From assembly GCA_001602955.1 (NCBI GenBank), contig LVAC01000012.1:121894-185893 (forward strand): 64,000 nucleotides of DNA, read 5' to 3'. Positions 34,813-43,830 of the stretch are shown here, in pieces. Under the pieces are notes generated by a model. The model searched no databases. It was not told the DNA's origin and worked only from the letters and a program-made list of their open reading frames with translations. Origin of the DNA: Sulfurospirillum sp001602955. Lineage in GTDB: Bacteria > Campylobacterota > Campylobacteria > Campylobacterales > Sulfurospirillaceae. How positions within the stretch are numbered: position 1 is the first letter of the stretch; each line of letters starts with the position of its first letter. A program made the position numbers and the translations under genes.

Positions 34813-35516
34813 GTGTCTCCAAAAAGCGTACATTTTCATCGATAGCCGTTTTCGGAACCGTTCTTGTGCATGCGTGTTTGGTGTATGCTTTGGCGGCGAT
34901 GCCCAAAGTGTTTGAGTCTGCGGAAGAGAAAGCCGACATCGTGCATATTAGCCTGATCGACGACGAAAAACCTTCCGCACCGCCTAAACGCGAGGAGCCT
35001 CAACCTCCGATCGAACAGCCAAAAATTCCGAACGAAGTTCCCAAAGAACAGCCCAAACCTCAAAAAAAACCCGTTGTTGCCCAAAAACCTATTGCCAAAA
35101 CCGCTCCTTCTCCCGAGCCTTCTCCTATCGTAGAAGAGACGGTATCGCCGCCTCCGCCTTCTTCTCATCAGGCACTATCCGCTTCAGAGCAACCCTCTCA
35201 AGCCTCACGTGCGTCTCAAGCCAACGAAGATGCATTGTCGCGGTATTTGGCAAAGGTTCGAAAAGCGATCCAAGCCAATCTTCAATACCCGATGATGGCA
35301 AAAAAGATGGGTATCGAAGGCGAAACGACGGTGCAATTTAGCATTCAAGCCGACGGTACGGTCGATAAGCGAACGCTAAAAGTGTTGCACTCTAGCGGGA
35401 AAAAGGTTTTAGACGCTAATGCCCTCAATGCCGTCATTGACGCATCGCCGTTTGAAAAGCCTCCGCAAGAAGAGCTTTTTATTAGCGTTCCCGTCGTTTT
35501 TAAATTACGTACGTAA
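34791..35516 (+). CDS. tonB: TonB-like energy transducer
   Basis: The 241-residue protein has an N-terminal membrane anchor (about 15-38), a Pro-rich periplasmic spacer ('PPKREEPQPPIEQPKIPNEV', 'PSPEPSPIVEETVSPPPPSS') and a C-terminal TonB domain: 'YLAKVRKAIQANLQYPMMAKKMGIEGETTVQFSI' and 'ALNAVIDASPFEKPP'. It links ExbBD at the inner membrane to the TonB box of receptors. Translation probably starts at TTG 34791, overlapping the methyltransferase by 22 bases; a GTG at 34803 is possible. With exbB, exbD and two receptors nearby the window holds a whole dedicated TonB system. Confidence 0.9.
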   Translation: MDTDVEISVSKKRTFSSIAVFGTVLVHACLVYALAAMPKVFESAEEKADIVHISLIDDEKPSAPPKREEPQPPIEQPKIPNEVPKEQPKPQKKPVVAQKPIAKTAPSPEPSPIVEETVSPPPPSSHQALSASEQPSQASRASQANEDALSRYLAKVRKAIQANLQYPMMAKKMGIEGETTVQFSIQADGTVDKRTLKVLHSSGKKVLDANALNAVIDASPFEKPPQEELFISVPVVFKLRT

Positions 35517-35530
35517 AAGGATTATGAAGT

Positions 35531-36562
35531 ATGAAATGGGGAATTTTTTGTCTGTTTGAACGGTATGAAACCGATGCATGCGAGGCGATTCATGCACAGA
35601 TGCGTTTAGTGGAGCAAGCCGAAAAAGAAGGCTTGGAAGAGGTCTGGTTCGGGGAGCATCATTTTAATGATTTTAGTATCTGTCCTTCGCCTACGGTTTT
35701 GCTTGCCAACGCGTGTGCGAGGACGCAAACGATTCGTTTAGGGTGTGCGGGCTTTTTAGCACCTTTTTACGATGCGATACGCTTAGCCGAAGATGCGGCG
35801 ATGTTGGATATTTTAAGTCGCGGACGGTTTAATTTGGGACTCGCCAAAGGTGCGTTCGCGCCCGATTCCAAGCATTTCAATACGACGACCGAACAGCTAC
35901 GCCCTAAACTTTTGGAGTGTGCGCAAGCGGTAGATTCACTCTTAAATACCGGTGCTCATCCCGTTAGTTTTCACGGAGACTTTTTTGATTTTACGGAAGT
36001 AGACGTCGAGCCGAAACCCTTGCAAAGCTCCATTCCGACCTATATCGCAACGTTTGCCTCGGAAGAGACGATCGCGTTTGCGGCGCGTAAAGGCTGGGGT
36101 TTGATGCTCTCTCAGGGCGTCGATTTGGACGAGTGCGAACGCGTGAGTCGCTATTACGCTTCGATCGCCGGATGTGAACCCGAGATCGTTTTACTGCGCA
36201 CGTTTTACGTAGCACAAAGCTATGAAGAAGCCTTTGCCAAAGCACGTCCGGCGATCGATCATTTCGTCAAATCTATGCGTGCGGCATCGTCTTTTAACAA
36301 ATCTCCTCAATTCGATCAAACGCGCTATCAAGCGTTGATTCAAGAACGCAACGTCTTTTTCGACGGTCAAAAATTCTTTGAAAACGGCATTATCGGCGAT
36401 GTGCAACGCTGCATCGATACGTGTTTGACGATTCAAAAACGTTTTCCGAAAGTACATGTCGCTTTAAAGCTTTTGGGAACGAATGAAAATGAAAATGCCC
36501 GTTTGCTTCACGATTTTACGCAGCTTGTACGTCCGTTCGTCGATAAGGCGCATCATGGTTAA
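35531..36562 (+). CDS. Luciferase-like (LLM class) flavin-dependent monooxygenase
   Basis: The 343-residue protein is a TIM-barrel bacterial-luciferase-family enzyme: 'GLEEVWFGEHHFNDFSICPSPTVLLANACARTQTIRLGCAGFLAP', 'LAEDAAMLDILSRGRFNLGLAKGAF' and 'PTYIATFASEETIAFAARKGWGLML'. These enzymes use reduced flavin and O2 (or run in reverse with F420/flavin) on varied substrates. Family members NtaA and EmoA cleave metal chelators, which makes its place here, between tonB and the permease gene with an 8-base overlap, suggestive of ligand breakdown. That role is inference. An oxygen-using enzyme in a largely microaerobic lineage is itself of note. Confidence 0.85.
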   Translation: MKWGIFCLFERYETDACEAIHAQMRLVEQAEKEGLEEVWFGEHHFNDFSICPSPTVLLANACARTQTIRLGCAGFLAPFYDAIRLAEDAAMLDILSRGRFNLGLAKGAFAPDSKHFNTTTEQLRPKLLECAQAVDSLLNTGAHPVSFHGDFFDFTEVDVEPKPLQSSIPTYIATFASEETIAFAARKGWGLMLSQGVDLDECERVSRYYASIAGCEPEIVLLRTFYVAQSYEEAFAKARPAIDHFVKSMRAASSFNKSPQFDQTRYQALIQERNVFFDGQKFFENGIIGDVQRCIDTCLTIQKRFPKVHVALKLLGTNENENARLLHDFTQLVRPFVDKAHHG

Positions 36563-37574
36563 AACGTCTCTTTTGTTTGCGATCGCATTCGTGCTTCTTA
36601 TCGCCTCGTTTTTTGCTTCTATGTGTATGGGACGCTACGAGATCGATTTTTCGACGCTGGCACATTTTTTGAGTTGGAAATGGTTCGATATCGGGGCGAT
36701 GCCGCGCGATGCGACGTTGCTTTCCAATATTTTATTCGATATTCGCTTACCGCGCATCGTTGCAGTTATTTTGGTCGGAGCCGCGTTGGCGGTTTCGGGA
36801 GGTGCGTTTCAAGCCATGTTCGTCAACCCTCTGGTCTCTCCGGGAATTTTAGGCGTATTGGCCGGTTCGTCTTTTGGGGCGGCATTGGGGATTATGATTT
36901 CGGATAGTTGGATCGGCGTTCAGCTTTTTTCGTTTGCTTTCGGATTTCTTGCGGTCATGTGCGCACTTTTAATCGCGCGTATTTACGGTAAAAATGCTCC
37001 GACGACGATTTTACTGGTCTTGGGCGGGGTGATCTCCAGTGCGCTTTTTTCGGCACTGCTCTCTTTGGTCAAGTATATGGCGGATCCGTACAATAAACTC
37101 CCTGCCATCGTTTATTGGTTGATGGGTTCGTTTAGTGCCGTCGATATGAAAACGCTTTTAAACGTTAGCGTTCCACTGGTTTTGAGTATGATCGTTCTTG
37201 CGTTGATGGGCAAATACCTCAATATCTTAAGTCTCGGCGACGACGATGCCAAAGCGTTGGGCGTGCGCGTCAGTTTGGTACGCAATACGGCGATTTTACT
37301 GGCGACGCTCCTGAGTGCTCTTACGGTCGTCGTTGCGGGAATGATCGGTTGGGTAGGATTGATTATTCCGCATATCGCACGCTTTATGGTCGGTGCGGAT
37401 AACCGCGTGATGTTGCCGATGTGTCTGCTTTTGGGCGGAATTTTTTTACTGTGGGTCGACACCTTGTGTCGAACGGTTTTAAGCGTGGAAATTCCGGTAG
37501 GTATCGTGACCGCATTGGTGGGGATTCCCATCTTCGTGCTAGCACTCAAAAATGCTAAAAAAGGATTCGCATGA
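36555..37574 (+). CDS. BtuC/FecCD/MolB-type ABC permease
   Basis: The start is the ATG at 36555, overlapping the monooxygenase by 8 bases; earlier in-frame starts lie inside that gene. The 339-residue protein has about ten membrane spans and FecCD signatures: 'FDIRLPRIVAVILVGAALAVSGGAFQAMFVNPLVSPGILGVLAGSSFGAALG', 'GMIGWVGLIIPHIARFMVGADNR' and 'EIPVGIVTALVGIPIFVLAL'. It forms the homodimeric channel of a type II importer for metal complexes, corrinoids or, as in Haemophilus MolB, molybdate and tungstate. It overlaps the ATPase gene by 4 bases. Confidence 0.93.
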   Translation: MVKTSLLFAIAFVLLIASFFASMCMGRYEIDFSTLAHFLSWKWFDIGAMPRDATLLSNILFDIRLPRIVAVILVGAALAVSGGAFQAMFVNPLVSPGILGVLAGSSFGAALGIMISDSWIGVQLFSFAFGFLAVMCALLIARIYGKNAPTTILLVLGGVISSALFSALLSLVKYMADPYNKLPAIVYWLMGSFSAVDMKTLLNVSVPLVLSMIVLALMGKYLNILSLGDDDAKALGVRVSLVRNTAILLATLLSALTVVVAGMIGWVGLIIPHIARFMVGADNRVMLPMCLLLGGIFLLWVDTLCRTVLSVEIPVGIVTALVGIPIFVLALKNAKKGFA

Positions 37575-38359
37575 GTTTTTACGAAGCGCGAAATATCCAT
37601 TTTTCGTATCAGCAAAAAAAAGTTTTGGACGGTGTAACCGTTTCCATTCCAAAGGGAAGTATCGTCTCGTTGCTTGGAGCAAACGGTGCGGGGAAAAGCA
37701 CTTTGATGAAGATATTGTTGGGACTGCTTTCTCCCGATCAAGGCGAGGTCATTTTAGAAGAAAAAAACCTTGCCGATTATTCGATTAAAAAGCGTGCAGA
37801 GCATATCGCGTATGTGCCCCAAAGTACGAAAATCGTCTTCGCGTTTAGCGCATTGCAAATCGTCTTAATGGGACGTATCGCGTTTGAGGCGTGGTTCGCA
37901 AAAGCGAGCAGCGAGCATGATAAGCAGGTGTGTTATGCGGCGATGGAGCGGCTCGGTATCGCTCATTTGGCGGAACGTAATTATCAAACCTTAAGCGGCG
38001 GCGAAAAGCAGTTGGTGTTGATCGCGAGAGCCTTAGCGCAAGGGGCAAAGATTTTAGTCATGGACGAGCCGATTTCGGGGCTTGATTACGGCAATCAACT
38101 TAGGCTTTTAGAGGCAATCTTAACGCTTTGTAAAGAGGGATACACCTTTTTAAAATCGACACACTTTCCTGAGCATGCTTTGATGTTAGAAGGGCAAACG
38201 TATGCTCTAAAAGACGGAAAAATTCTTGCAAACGGAGATACGAAAAGCGTGGTAACGGAAGAATTGATCAATACGTTGTATCAAACAGATATTACTTTAT
38301 TTACGACGCATTTCGGTTATAAGGCTTGTGTGCCCAATTTTTTAAATCAACGTATCTAA
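37571..38359 (+). CDS. ABC transporter ATPase (BtuD/FepC/MolC type)
   Basis: The 262-residue protein has Walker A 'GANGAGKST', Q-loop 'AYVPQST', signature 'LSGGEKQLVLIARAL', Walker B 'ILVMDEPISGLDYG' and the switch His in 'STHFPEHA'. It pairs with the permease at 36555 through a 4-base overlap. In the switch region 'FLKSTHFPEHA' is close to the usual 'MxTHDPxHA'. It powers import of the ligand collected by binding proteins A and B. It ends the overlap-linked gene string; a palindrome-containing AT-rich gap precedes the second receptor. Confidence 0.93.
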   Translation: MSFYEARNIHFSYQQKKVLDGVTVSIPKGSIVSLLGANGAGKSTLMKILLGLLSPDQGEVILEEKNLADYSIKKRAEHIAYVPQSTKIVFAFSALQIVLMGRIAFEAWFAKASSEHDKQVCYAAMERLGIAHLAERNYQTLSGGEKQLVLIARALAQGAKILVMDEPISGLDYGNQLRLLEAILTLCKEGYTFLKSTHFPEHALMLEGQTYALKDGKILANGDTKSVVTEELINTLYQTDITLFTTHFGYKACVPNFLNQRI

Positions 38360-38395
38360 TAGATATGATTTGAGAGAAATGACGAAATATTTAGC

Positions 38396-38417
38396 ATTAT
38401 ATAAAAATATATATAAT
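38396..38417. promoter_or_regulatory. AT-rich inverted repeat upstream of receptor 2
   Basis: ATTATATA and TATATAAT are separated by six bases, 31 bases upstream of the receptor start. An overlapping stretch starting at 38383 has the ModE-like left half CGAAATATT but a poor right half. It may be a promoter or a weak regulator site. Confidence 0.35.
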
Positions 38418-38447
38418 AAGATAGCGTGACATTTTAAAGGAGGAAAG

Positions 38448-40466
38448 ATGAGAAAACAAATGTGTTTAGGAGTGATGCTCTCTTTGGTAGCATCTTCCAT
38501 GCTTTTAGCGGAAACGTTTGAGCTGGGGAAAATAGAGGTAACATCGGAAAAAGATATTAGTGCCAATCCCAGCGTCGAAGTCGTCACGAGTGAGACGATA
38601 AAAGAGACGGATGCAAAAACCGTCGTCGACGCATTGCAAAGTACGCCGGGCGTGTATACGGACTATACGGGGGCTAGGGGCGAGTCAAAAGTACGCGTAC
38701 GTGGCTTTTCAAGTAATCGCGTGCCGATTTACGTCGACGGTATTCCCATTTACGTTCCGTACGACCACAATATCGATTTAGGACGCTTTAAAACCTACGA
38801 CATCGGCGAAATCGACGTTTCCAAGGGCTATGTCTCTCCGATGTACGGTGCTAACACGATGGGCGGTGCGATCAATCTGATTACGAAACAACCGACCAAA
38901 GAACTTGAGGGCGAAGTGGGTGTGGGTGCGTTTAGCGGAGACGGATACGAAGAGTACGCAACGATGGGTACGAAGCAAGAGCTTTACTACGGCTTGATCT
39001 CCGTTTCCAACGTCTCTAGAGATTATTATAAAATCTCAAGCGATTACGATCCTGCGGGTCATCAAGAGGGGCATAAACGCTCCAACTCCGAATCCGGCGA
39101 TAAAAAGCTCAATCTTAAAGTCGGCTATACGCCCAATTCAACCGACGAATACTCTTTCAACTACATCGTTCAACGCGGCGATAAAGAACAATCGTGGTAT
39201 GCCTCGGCGCAAGGCTCCACCGGAAGCGGTGTCTATAATCGTAACTGGGATTGGAAGGATTGGGATAAGACGAGTTATTACGTTATTACCAAAACGGCTA
39301 TCGGCGAACATTTTTTAAAAACACGTTGGTATTACGATGAATTTTACAACAAAATTTTATTTAAGGGCACGCCTCAGTCATCGTCTCAAGATACCGTTAC
39401 GGAAATCTCCGAGTATGACGATAACACGTTTGGCGGCATTATCGAAGGCGATATTAAAATTGCCGACAACCATCTTTTAAAACTGTCCGTCTCTCAAAAA
39501 TACGATAATCACAAAGACATTAGCTCAAAATCTCCGGGTGCCGATCTTAAAGACGAAAGTAAAACCTTATCTTTGGGTGCGGAATATTCATGGCAAATAA
39601 GCGATAAATTGACATGGACACTCGGCGGTAGCTACGATAAGAACGAGATTACCAAAGCCGAATATCGCAATAGTGCGGCAACAAAAATTGCCGGAGAGTT
39701 TCCGAAATACGATTCGGATGCATTCAATCCTCAAACGATTCTCTCGTATCAAGCGACAAAAGATTTAATGTTCTACGGTAGCGTTTCTCAAAAGAGCAAT
39801 ATGCCGACCTTGAAAGATCGTTATTCTTCAAAGTTTGGAGATTATATTCTCAATCCCGCTTTGGATGCCGAGCGATCGACGACGTATGAAATCGGTACCG
39901 ATTGGGCATTTGTCGAAGATCAGCATGCTAAAGTCGCACTCTTTTATACGAAAACCAAAGATTATATTGCAAGCGTTAGCGGTTTAACCAATACGAATCC
40001 GGCATTGGGATGTACGGGTACAAACTGCAAACAAATGCAAAATTTCGACCAAGAAGAGCATAAAGGTGCCGAAGTCAGCTTAAATTCACAATGGAATGAA
40101 CAGCTTCGAAGTACGGTCTCGTATACGTATATCGATGCGACGATCGAAGACAGTAAAACAGCGAACGCCAAATATACGACCGATACGCCCAAACATAGTT
40201 ACTACGCGAGCTTAACCTATTCGCCGATCCATTCGGTCGACATTACACCGATCGTTCGACATGAGGGAAAACGCTACTCCACGGTCAGCGGTAGCGAAGA
40301 GAGCAGTTCGTATACGGTGGCGGATATTCGCGTAGCGTACCGCCCGATCAAAGATCTTGAATTGGCGGTCGGTATTAAAAATCTCTTTGACGAATATTAT
40401 TACTACAACAACGGTTATGCGCAAGAGGGACGAAACTATTACGCCAATGCGCGCTATAGCTTCTAA
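38448..40466 (+). CDS. TonB-dependent outer-membrane receptor 2
   Basis: The 672-residue protein starts after AAAGGAGGAAAG. A signal peptide (MRKQMCLGVMLSLVASSMLLA) is followed by a TonB-box-like 'LGKIEVTSE', a plug ('VVDALQSTPGVYTDYTG', 'VRVRGFSSNRVPIYVDGIPIYVPYD', 'IGEIDVSKGYVSPMYGANTMGGAINLITKQP') and a barrel ending 'RNYYANARYSF' with terminal Phe. It fits siderophore/vitamin-type receptors. It follows the permease-ATPase genes and has its own AT-rich upstream region. Ligand unknown; it shows little likeness to receptor 1 in the extracellular parts, so two different ligands, or a ligand and its metal-free form, are possible. Confidence 0.9.
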   Translation: MRKQMCLGVMLSLVASSMLLAETFELGKIEVTSEKDISANPSVEVVTSETIKETDAKTVVDALQSTPGVYTDYTGARGESKVRVRGFSSNRVPIYVDGIPIYVPYDHNIDLGRFKTYDIGEIDVSKGYVSPMYGANTMGGAINLITKQPTKELEGEVGVGAFSGDGYEEYATMGTKQELYYGLISVSNVSRDYYKISSDYDPAGHQEGHKRSNSESGDKKLNLKVGYTPNSTDEYSFNYIVQRGDKEQSWYASAQGSTGSGVYNRNWDWKDWDKTSYYVITKTAIGEHFLKTRWYYDEFYNKILFKGTPQSSSQDTVTEISEYDDNTFGGIIEGDIKIADNHLLKLSVSQKYDNHKDISSKSPGADLKDESKTLSLGAEYSWQISDKLTWTLGGSYDKNEITKAEYRNSAATKIAGEFPKYDSDAFNPQTILSYQATKDLMFYGSVSQKSNMPTLKDRYSSKFGDYILNPALDAERSTTYEIGTDWAFVEDQHAKVALFYTKTKDYIASVSGLTNTNPALGCTGTNCKQMQNFDQEEHKGAEVSLNSQWNEQLRSTVSYTYIDATIEDSKTANAKYTTDTPKHSYYASLTYSPIHSVDITPIVRHEGKRYSTVSGSEESSSYTVADIRVAYRPIKDLELAVGIKNLFDEYYYYNNGYAQEGRNYYANARYSF

Positions 40467-40485
40467 AAAAACCTACATGTAGATT

Positions 40486-40513
40486 CTAAAGAGAGCCGAA
40501 GGGCTCTCTTTAG
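40486..40513. terminator. Bidirectional terminator after receptor 2 and the EmrE-like gene
   Basis: CTAAAGAGAGCC and its complement form a perfect 12-bp stem with a GAAG loop between convergent genes. It includes the stop codon of the minus-strand gene. Confidence 0.85.
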
Positions 40514-41451
40514 TTCTGCTTTTTTTGAAACACGATAAAGAAAAAAAGACCGATAAAAACCAATCCTATTCCTAAAAATGCGCTCAAAGGCGGAACGGGT
40601 GCTCCTAAAAAAAGGACCTCTCCGATCAGCGCGAAAATGACTTCGGCGGCTTGCGTCGCATCCACCGCGGCGATTTCGGCACTGGTTTTGGCGCGGCTTC
40701 TCGCATATAAAAAGAGCGTCGTCGCAACGATGCCCGAAAAAAAAGCGACCGCGGCGGTATTAGCGACTTGTGAAATCGAGGGCGGCGGCGGAGTCGTGCA
40801 AACAATCAAAACCAACCAAAAAGGAACGGAGCCTAAAGAGAGTAAGAGCACTTTGTGAAATGCATTGTGCATTAAAGGATCGTCGATATGCGGAATCCAT
40901 GAATGGGTTTGATGTCTGGCTTCCCACACGAGCTGATTGCCGATCGGGTAGCAAAATGCCGCCGCCAAAACGGGTAGAAAACCTTTTAAGAGTTCATTCC
41001 AATTAAAATGCGTGATCGAAGCGAGGTTGACCAAGGTAACGCCCAAAAGAATCAGAGCGCAAAAAAACCAGATGCGTTTGGCGAAACGCTTTCCAAAAGC
41101 GATTAAAACGACTAACGAAGCGATCACGGTCACTTGCCACGTCGTTGCGACGACCCAGCCTTGCGCAAAATCGGCACTGTAACACAACAGCGCGTAAAAA
41201 CCTCCAAAGCCGATGCTTCCGGAGAGTATCCAAAAACGCCAAAAGCGTCTAAAGAGGGCTAAAACGCCTTTGAGCGTCGGAACTCCTTCCCAAAAGACGA
41301 TGACGAGTGCCACCATGGCGATCATAAAAAAATAGCGAAGCGATGCCGACCAAATCCAGTGTCCGTGCGCTAAACTCATCATGCGATTGAGCAGAAACGT
41401 CGTGCTGAAAAACAGCGCCGAAAGCATTCCTAAAAAAAGCAGTACAGGCAT
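40510..41451 (-). CDS. DMT-superfamily transporter (multidrug efflux EmrE-like family)
   Basis: The ATG at 41451 follows AAGGAGAGAT; an upstream start seven codons earlier lacks a site. The 313-residue protein has about ten membrane spans in two EamA-like halves ('MPVLLFLGMLSALFFSTTFLLNRMM' and 'AVAFFSGIVATTLFLYARSRAK'), and the region 'IAAVDATQAAEVIFALIGEVLFLGAPVPP' is typical of the putative multidrug resistance efflux group in this superfamily. Substrate unknown. It is a single gene converging on the receptor; the 129-bp gap beyond its start holds only a 15-bp palindrome at 41521. Confidence 0.8.
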   Translation of the reverse strand: MPVLLFLGMLSALFFSTTFLLNRMMSLAHGHWIWSASLRYFFMIAMVALVIVFWEGVPTLKGVLALFRRFWRFWILSGSIGFGGFYALLCYSADFAQGWVVATTWQVTVIASLVVLIAFGKRFAKRIWFFCALILLGVTLVNLASITHFNWNELLKGFLPVLAAAFCYPIGNQLVWEARHQTHSWIPHIDDPLMHNAFHKVLLLSLGSVPFWLVLIVCTTPPPPSISQVANTAAVAFFSGIVATTLFLYARSRAKTSAEIAAVDATQAAEVIFALIGEVLFLGAPVPPLSAFLGIGLVFIGLFFFIVFQKKQN

Positions 41452-41520
41452 ATCTCTCCTTAACCGTGGCATTGCAAACGAGCGGTAAGCAAAAGAGATT
41501 GCCTCAGCGCACCAACGTTG

Positions 41521-41535
41521 ATGCCATTATGGCAT
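41521..41535. promoter_or_regulatory. 15-bp palindrome in the gap between two minus-strand genes
   Basis: ATGCCATTATGGCAT is a perfect odd-length palindrome in the 129-bp gap upstream of the EmrE-like gene. It may be an operator or part of a terminator for the cyclase gene; nothing else is seen in the gap. Confidence 0.3.
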
Positions 41536-41580
41536 ACGTAAGCTTGCGAGTCGATGAGTATCTATCGAAACAAAACACCG

Positions 41581-43830
41581 TTAAGAAGGCGTCGCGTCGT
41601 TACGGAAATAGATCCGGTTGCGTCCGCCTGCTTTGGCTTGGTACATCGCCGAATCGGCTTCTTTTAAAATAGCGGTTATGTCCGGATGCGTGTCGCTCGT
41701 AAATAAAACACATCCGATACTAGCCCCTATCGTATAGTTACCCTCTAAAAGAGCGTAGGGTTCGCACAGATGCGTTAAAATTTTTTGGGCGACGCTTTGT
41801 GCAAGATAATGCGCCATACCGTAGTGGTTACCTAATTCGCACAGCACGACGATAAACTCGTCGCCTCCGAGCCGTACGGCAAGATCGCTTTTGCGAACGA
41901 CGTCTTTGAGTCTTGCGGCGACTTGCACGAGCAACATATCGCCTGCATCGTGCCCGTAGCGATCGTTTAAGGTTTTAAAATGATCCAAATCGATAAATAA
42001 AAGCGCATGGTAATGGGGCTTGTTTTTTCCTTCGTTCCATAAATGCTGCATGGTTTCATCAAGGAGCCTACGGTTGGCAAGGTGCGTTAAAGGGTCGTAA
42101 TACGCCATTTCGTGAATCTGCTCTTGCGCGACTTTATGTTGGGTGATGTCGCTGAGATTGGCGATATAGTGCGTGGTTTTCCCTTCGGTATTTTTAATCG
42201 CGGTGATGGTTAAAAATTCGGCGAAGACTTCTTCGTTTTTGCGTTTGTTCCACATCTCACCTTGCCAAAACCCTTTGGTGAGCAACTCTTGCCACATCGC
42301 AGTGTAAAATGCTTTGTCATGCTTACCCGATCGGAAAAAACGAGGCGTTTCGCCGATGATTTCGCTTTCGCTATAGCCCGTAATGCGTGTAAACGCTTCG
42401 TTGGCTTTAAGGATTTTTTCGTTTGCGTCGGTAATCAAAATAGCCTCTTGCGTATCGAAAGCTACGGCACTGAGGTGTAACTCTTCCGCCTTTTTTTGTG
42501 CATCGATATTGATATACACGCCTGTTAAGAGCTTCGGTTCGCCCTCATCCGTCATCTCGACCGCTTTACCCCTGACTTGAACGTAAACCCATTCGTTACG
42601 GGCGTTGAGCATACGACGTTCGATCACGAAAGCATGTTTTGCGATGATTTGTTCTTTAATGGCAAAATACATCGTCGCCGCTTCGTCGGGATGGGTTAAT
42701 TGATAGATTTTTTCCAAACTCATCTCAAAAGCGTCGGGCTCATACCCCAACAGTTTAAAGCATTGCGGATCCCATGTAACGCGATCGCTGATGATGTCCC
42801 ACGTCCAAAGTCCCGTTTGCGTCGCTTCCATCGCGATACGAAACTGTTTTTCGTACGTCAATTGTCTCTTTTGACGTTCATTTTCCTTCAAATAGCGAAT
42901 CACAAGCGTCGCAAAAAGAACGCCCAAACATAAAATGAGTGCGGCACTCAGCCATAAGATTTTACGACGCTCTTTATCGCCGTACGTTAAGACGACCTGC
43001 TCGTCGGTTTTGATTTCGACGATAAAACCAAACGTGTGCGCACTGCGAAAGACGTTAAGCGTATGGTGTACGTAGTGTTTGACATGTTCGTAAAAATCTT
43101 CGTGATCTTTAGGATGTTGCGGCGTGTAGTGCGACAAAGCTAAAGGCTGTGTTCGATCGCTTGAAAAAAGCAAGGTTCCGTCGATGCGCCAAATCGAAAG
43201 CGTCGTACCTTGTTCCGGCGGCAAAATCGAGAGGTAGCGACGGTAAAGATAGTCCGTATTGATCGAAACGGCAACGTAATACGGGCGATTTTCCAAAGTT
43301 ATTTTTTTGATAACAGGCAAGAAAAAGACGCCGTTGGCATCGATCGCTCGATAATCGCCGTTGGATTTTGAGGCGAAAAAATCCCGTCCTTCTTGCGGAA
43401 TGCCGATGCGCAAAAGTGCGTCGTCTCCGAAAGGAATCGGCAAAAAGGTGTGAAGGTCGACTGAATGGTCGATATTGTTAGAAAGAGAACTTGCGATGAT
43501 TTTTCCCGTCTCGTCGCTGATCGAAAACGAACGAATATACGGAACGTTTTCGCATAAGGAATGCAGAAGCGGCGATAATGAGGCGACTTCTTTTTGCGAG
43601 ACGCTCAGTTGCATTAAACGATCGATCGAAAAATTGAGATGATGGAGCATTTGCGAAAAATGCTCTTCAAACGTATACGCATACAATTCGGCGATGCGGC
43701 GATGCGTATCCATCGCTTCTTGGCGAAGGTCTTTGAGTGTCGTCGCCATCAAAAAGATCGTCAGCGCGATGATAAAAAAGCCGATTGACGCGTAACGCAG
43801 TACGGTCTTGTTGAGGTAGGTCGGTTTCAC
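41581..43830 (-). CDS. Diguanylate cyclase with Cache and PAS sensor domains
   Basis: The 749-residue protein has membrane spans at about 10-30 and 288-310 enclosing a periplasmic Cache-type sensor, then two PAS domains (about 325-450 with 'GLWTWDIISDRVTW', and 455-575 with 'TGYSESEIIGETPRFFRSGKHD') and a GGDEF domain (about 590-745) with the intact motif 'RLGGDEFIVVLCE'. It should make c-di-GMP in response to a periplasmic and a cytoplasmic signal. Its start overlaps the stop of a solute-binding protein gene by 4 bases, so the two are translationally coupled and the binding protein probably feeds it a ligand signal. Confidence 0.9.
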   Translation of the reverse strand: MKPTYLNKTVLRYASIGFFIIALTIFLMATTLKDLRQEAMDTHRRIAELYAYTFEEHFSQMLHHLNFSIDRLMQLSVSQKEVASLSPLLHSLCENVPYIRSFSISDETGKIIASSLSNNIDHSVDLHTFLPIPFGDDALLRIGIPQEGRDFFASKSNGDYRAIDANGVFFLPVIKKITLENRPYYVAVSINTDYLYRRYLSILPPEQGTTLSIWRIDGTLLFSSDRTQPLALSHYTPQHPKDHEDFYEHVKHYVHHTLNVFRSAHTFGFIVEIKTDEQVVLTYGDKERRKILWLSAALILCLGVLFATLVIRYLKENERQKRQLTYEKQFRIAMEATQTGLWTWDIISDRVTWDPQCFKLLGYEPDAFEMSLEKIYQLTHPDEAATMYFAIKEQIIAKHAFVIERRMLNARNEWVYVQVRGKAVEMTDEGEPKLLTGVYINIDAQKKAEELHLSAVAFDTQEAILITDANEKILKANEAFTRITGYSESEIIGETPRFFRSGKHDKAFYTAMWQELLTKGFWQGEMWNKRKNEEVFAEFLTITAIKNTEGKTTHYIANLSDITQHKVAQEQIHEMAYYDPLTHLANRRLLDETMQHLWNEGKNKPHYHALLFIDLDHFKTLNDRYGHDAGDMLLVQVAARLKDVVRKSDLAVRLGGDEFIVVLCELGNHYGMAHYLAQSVAQKILTHLCEPYALLEGNYTIGASIGCVLFTSDTHPDITAILKEADSAMYQAKAGGRNRIYFRNDATPS

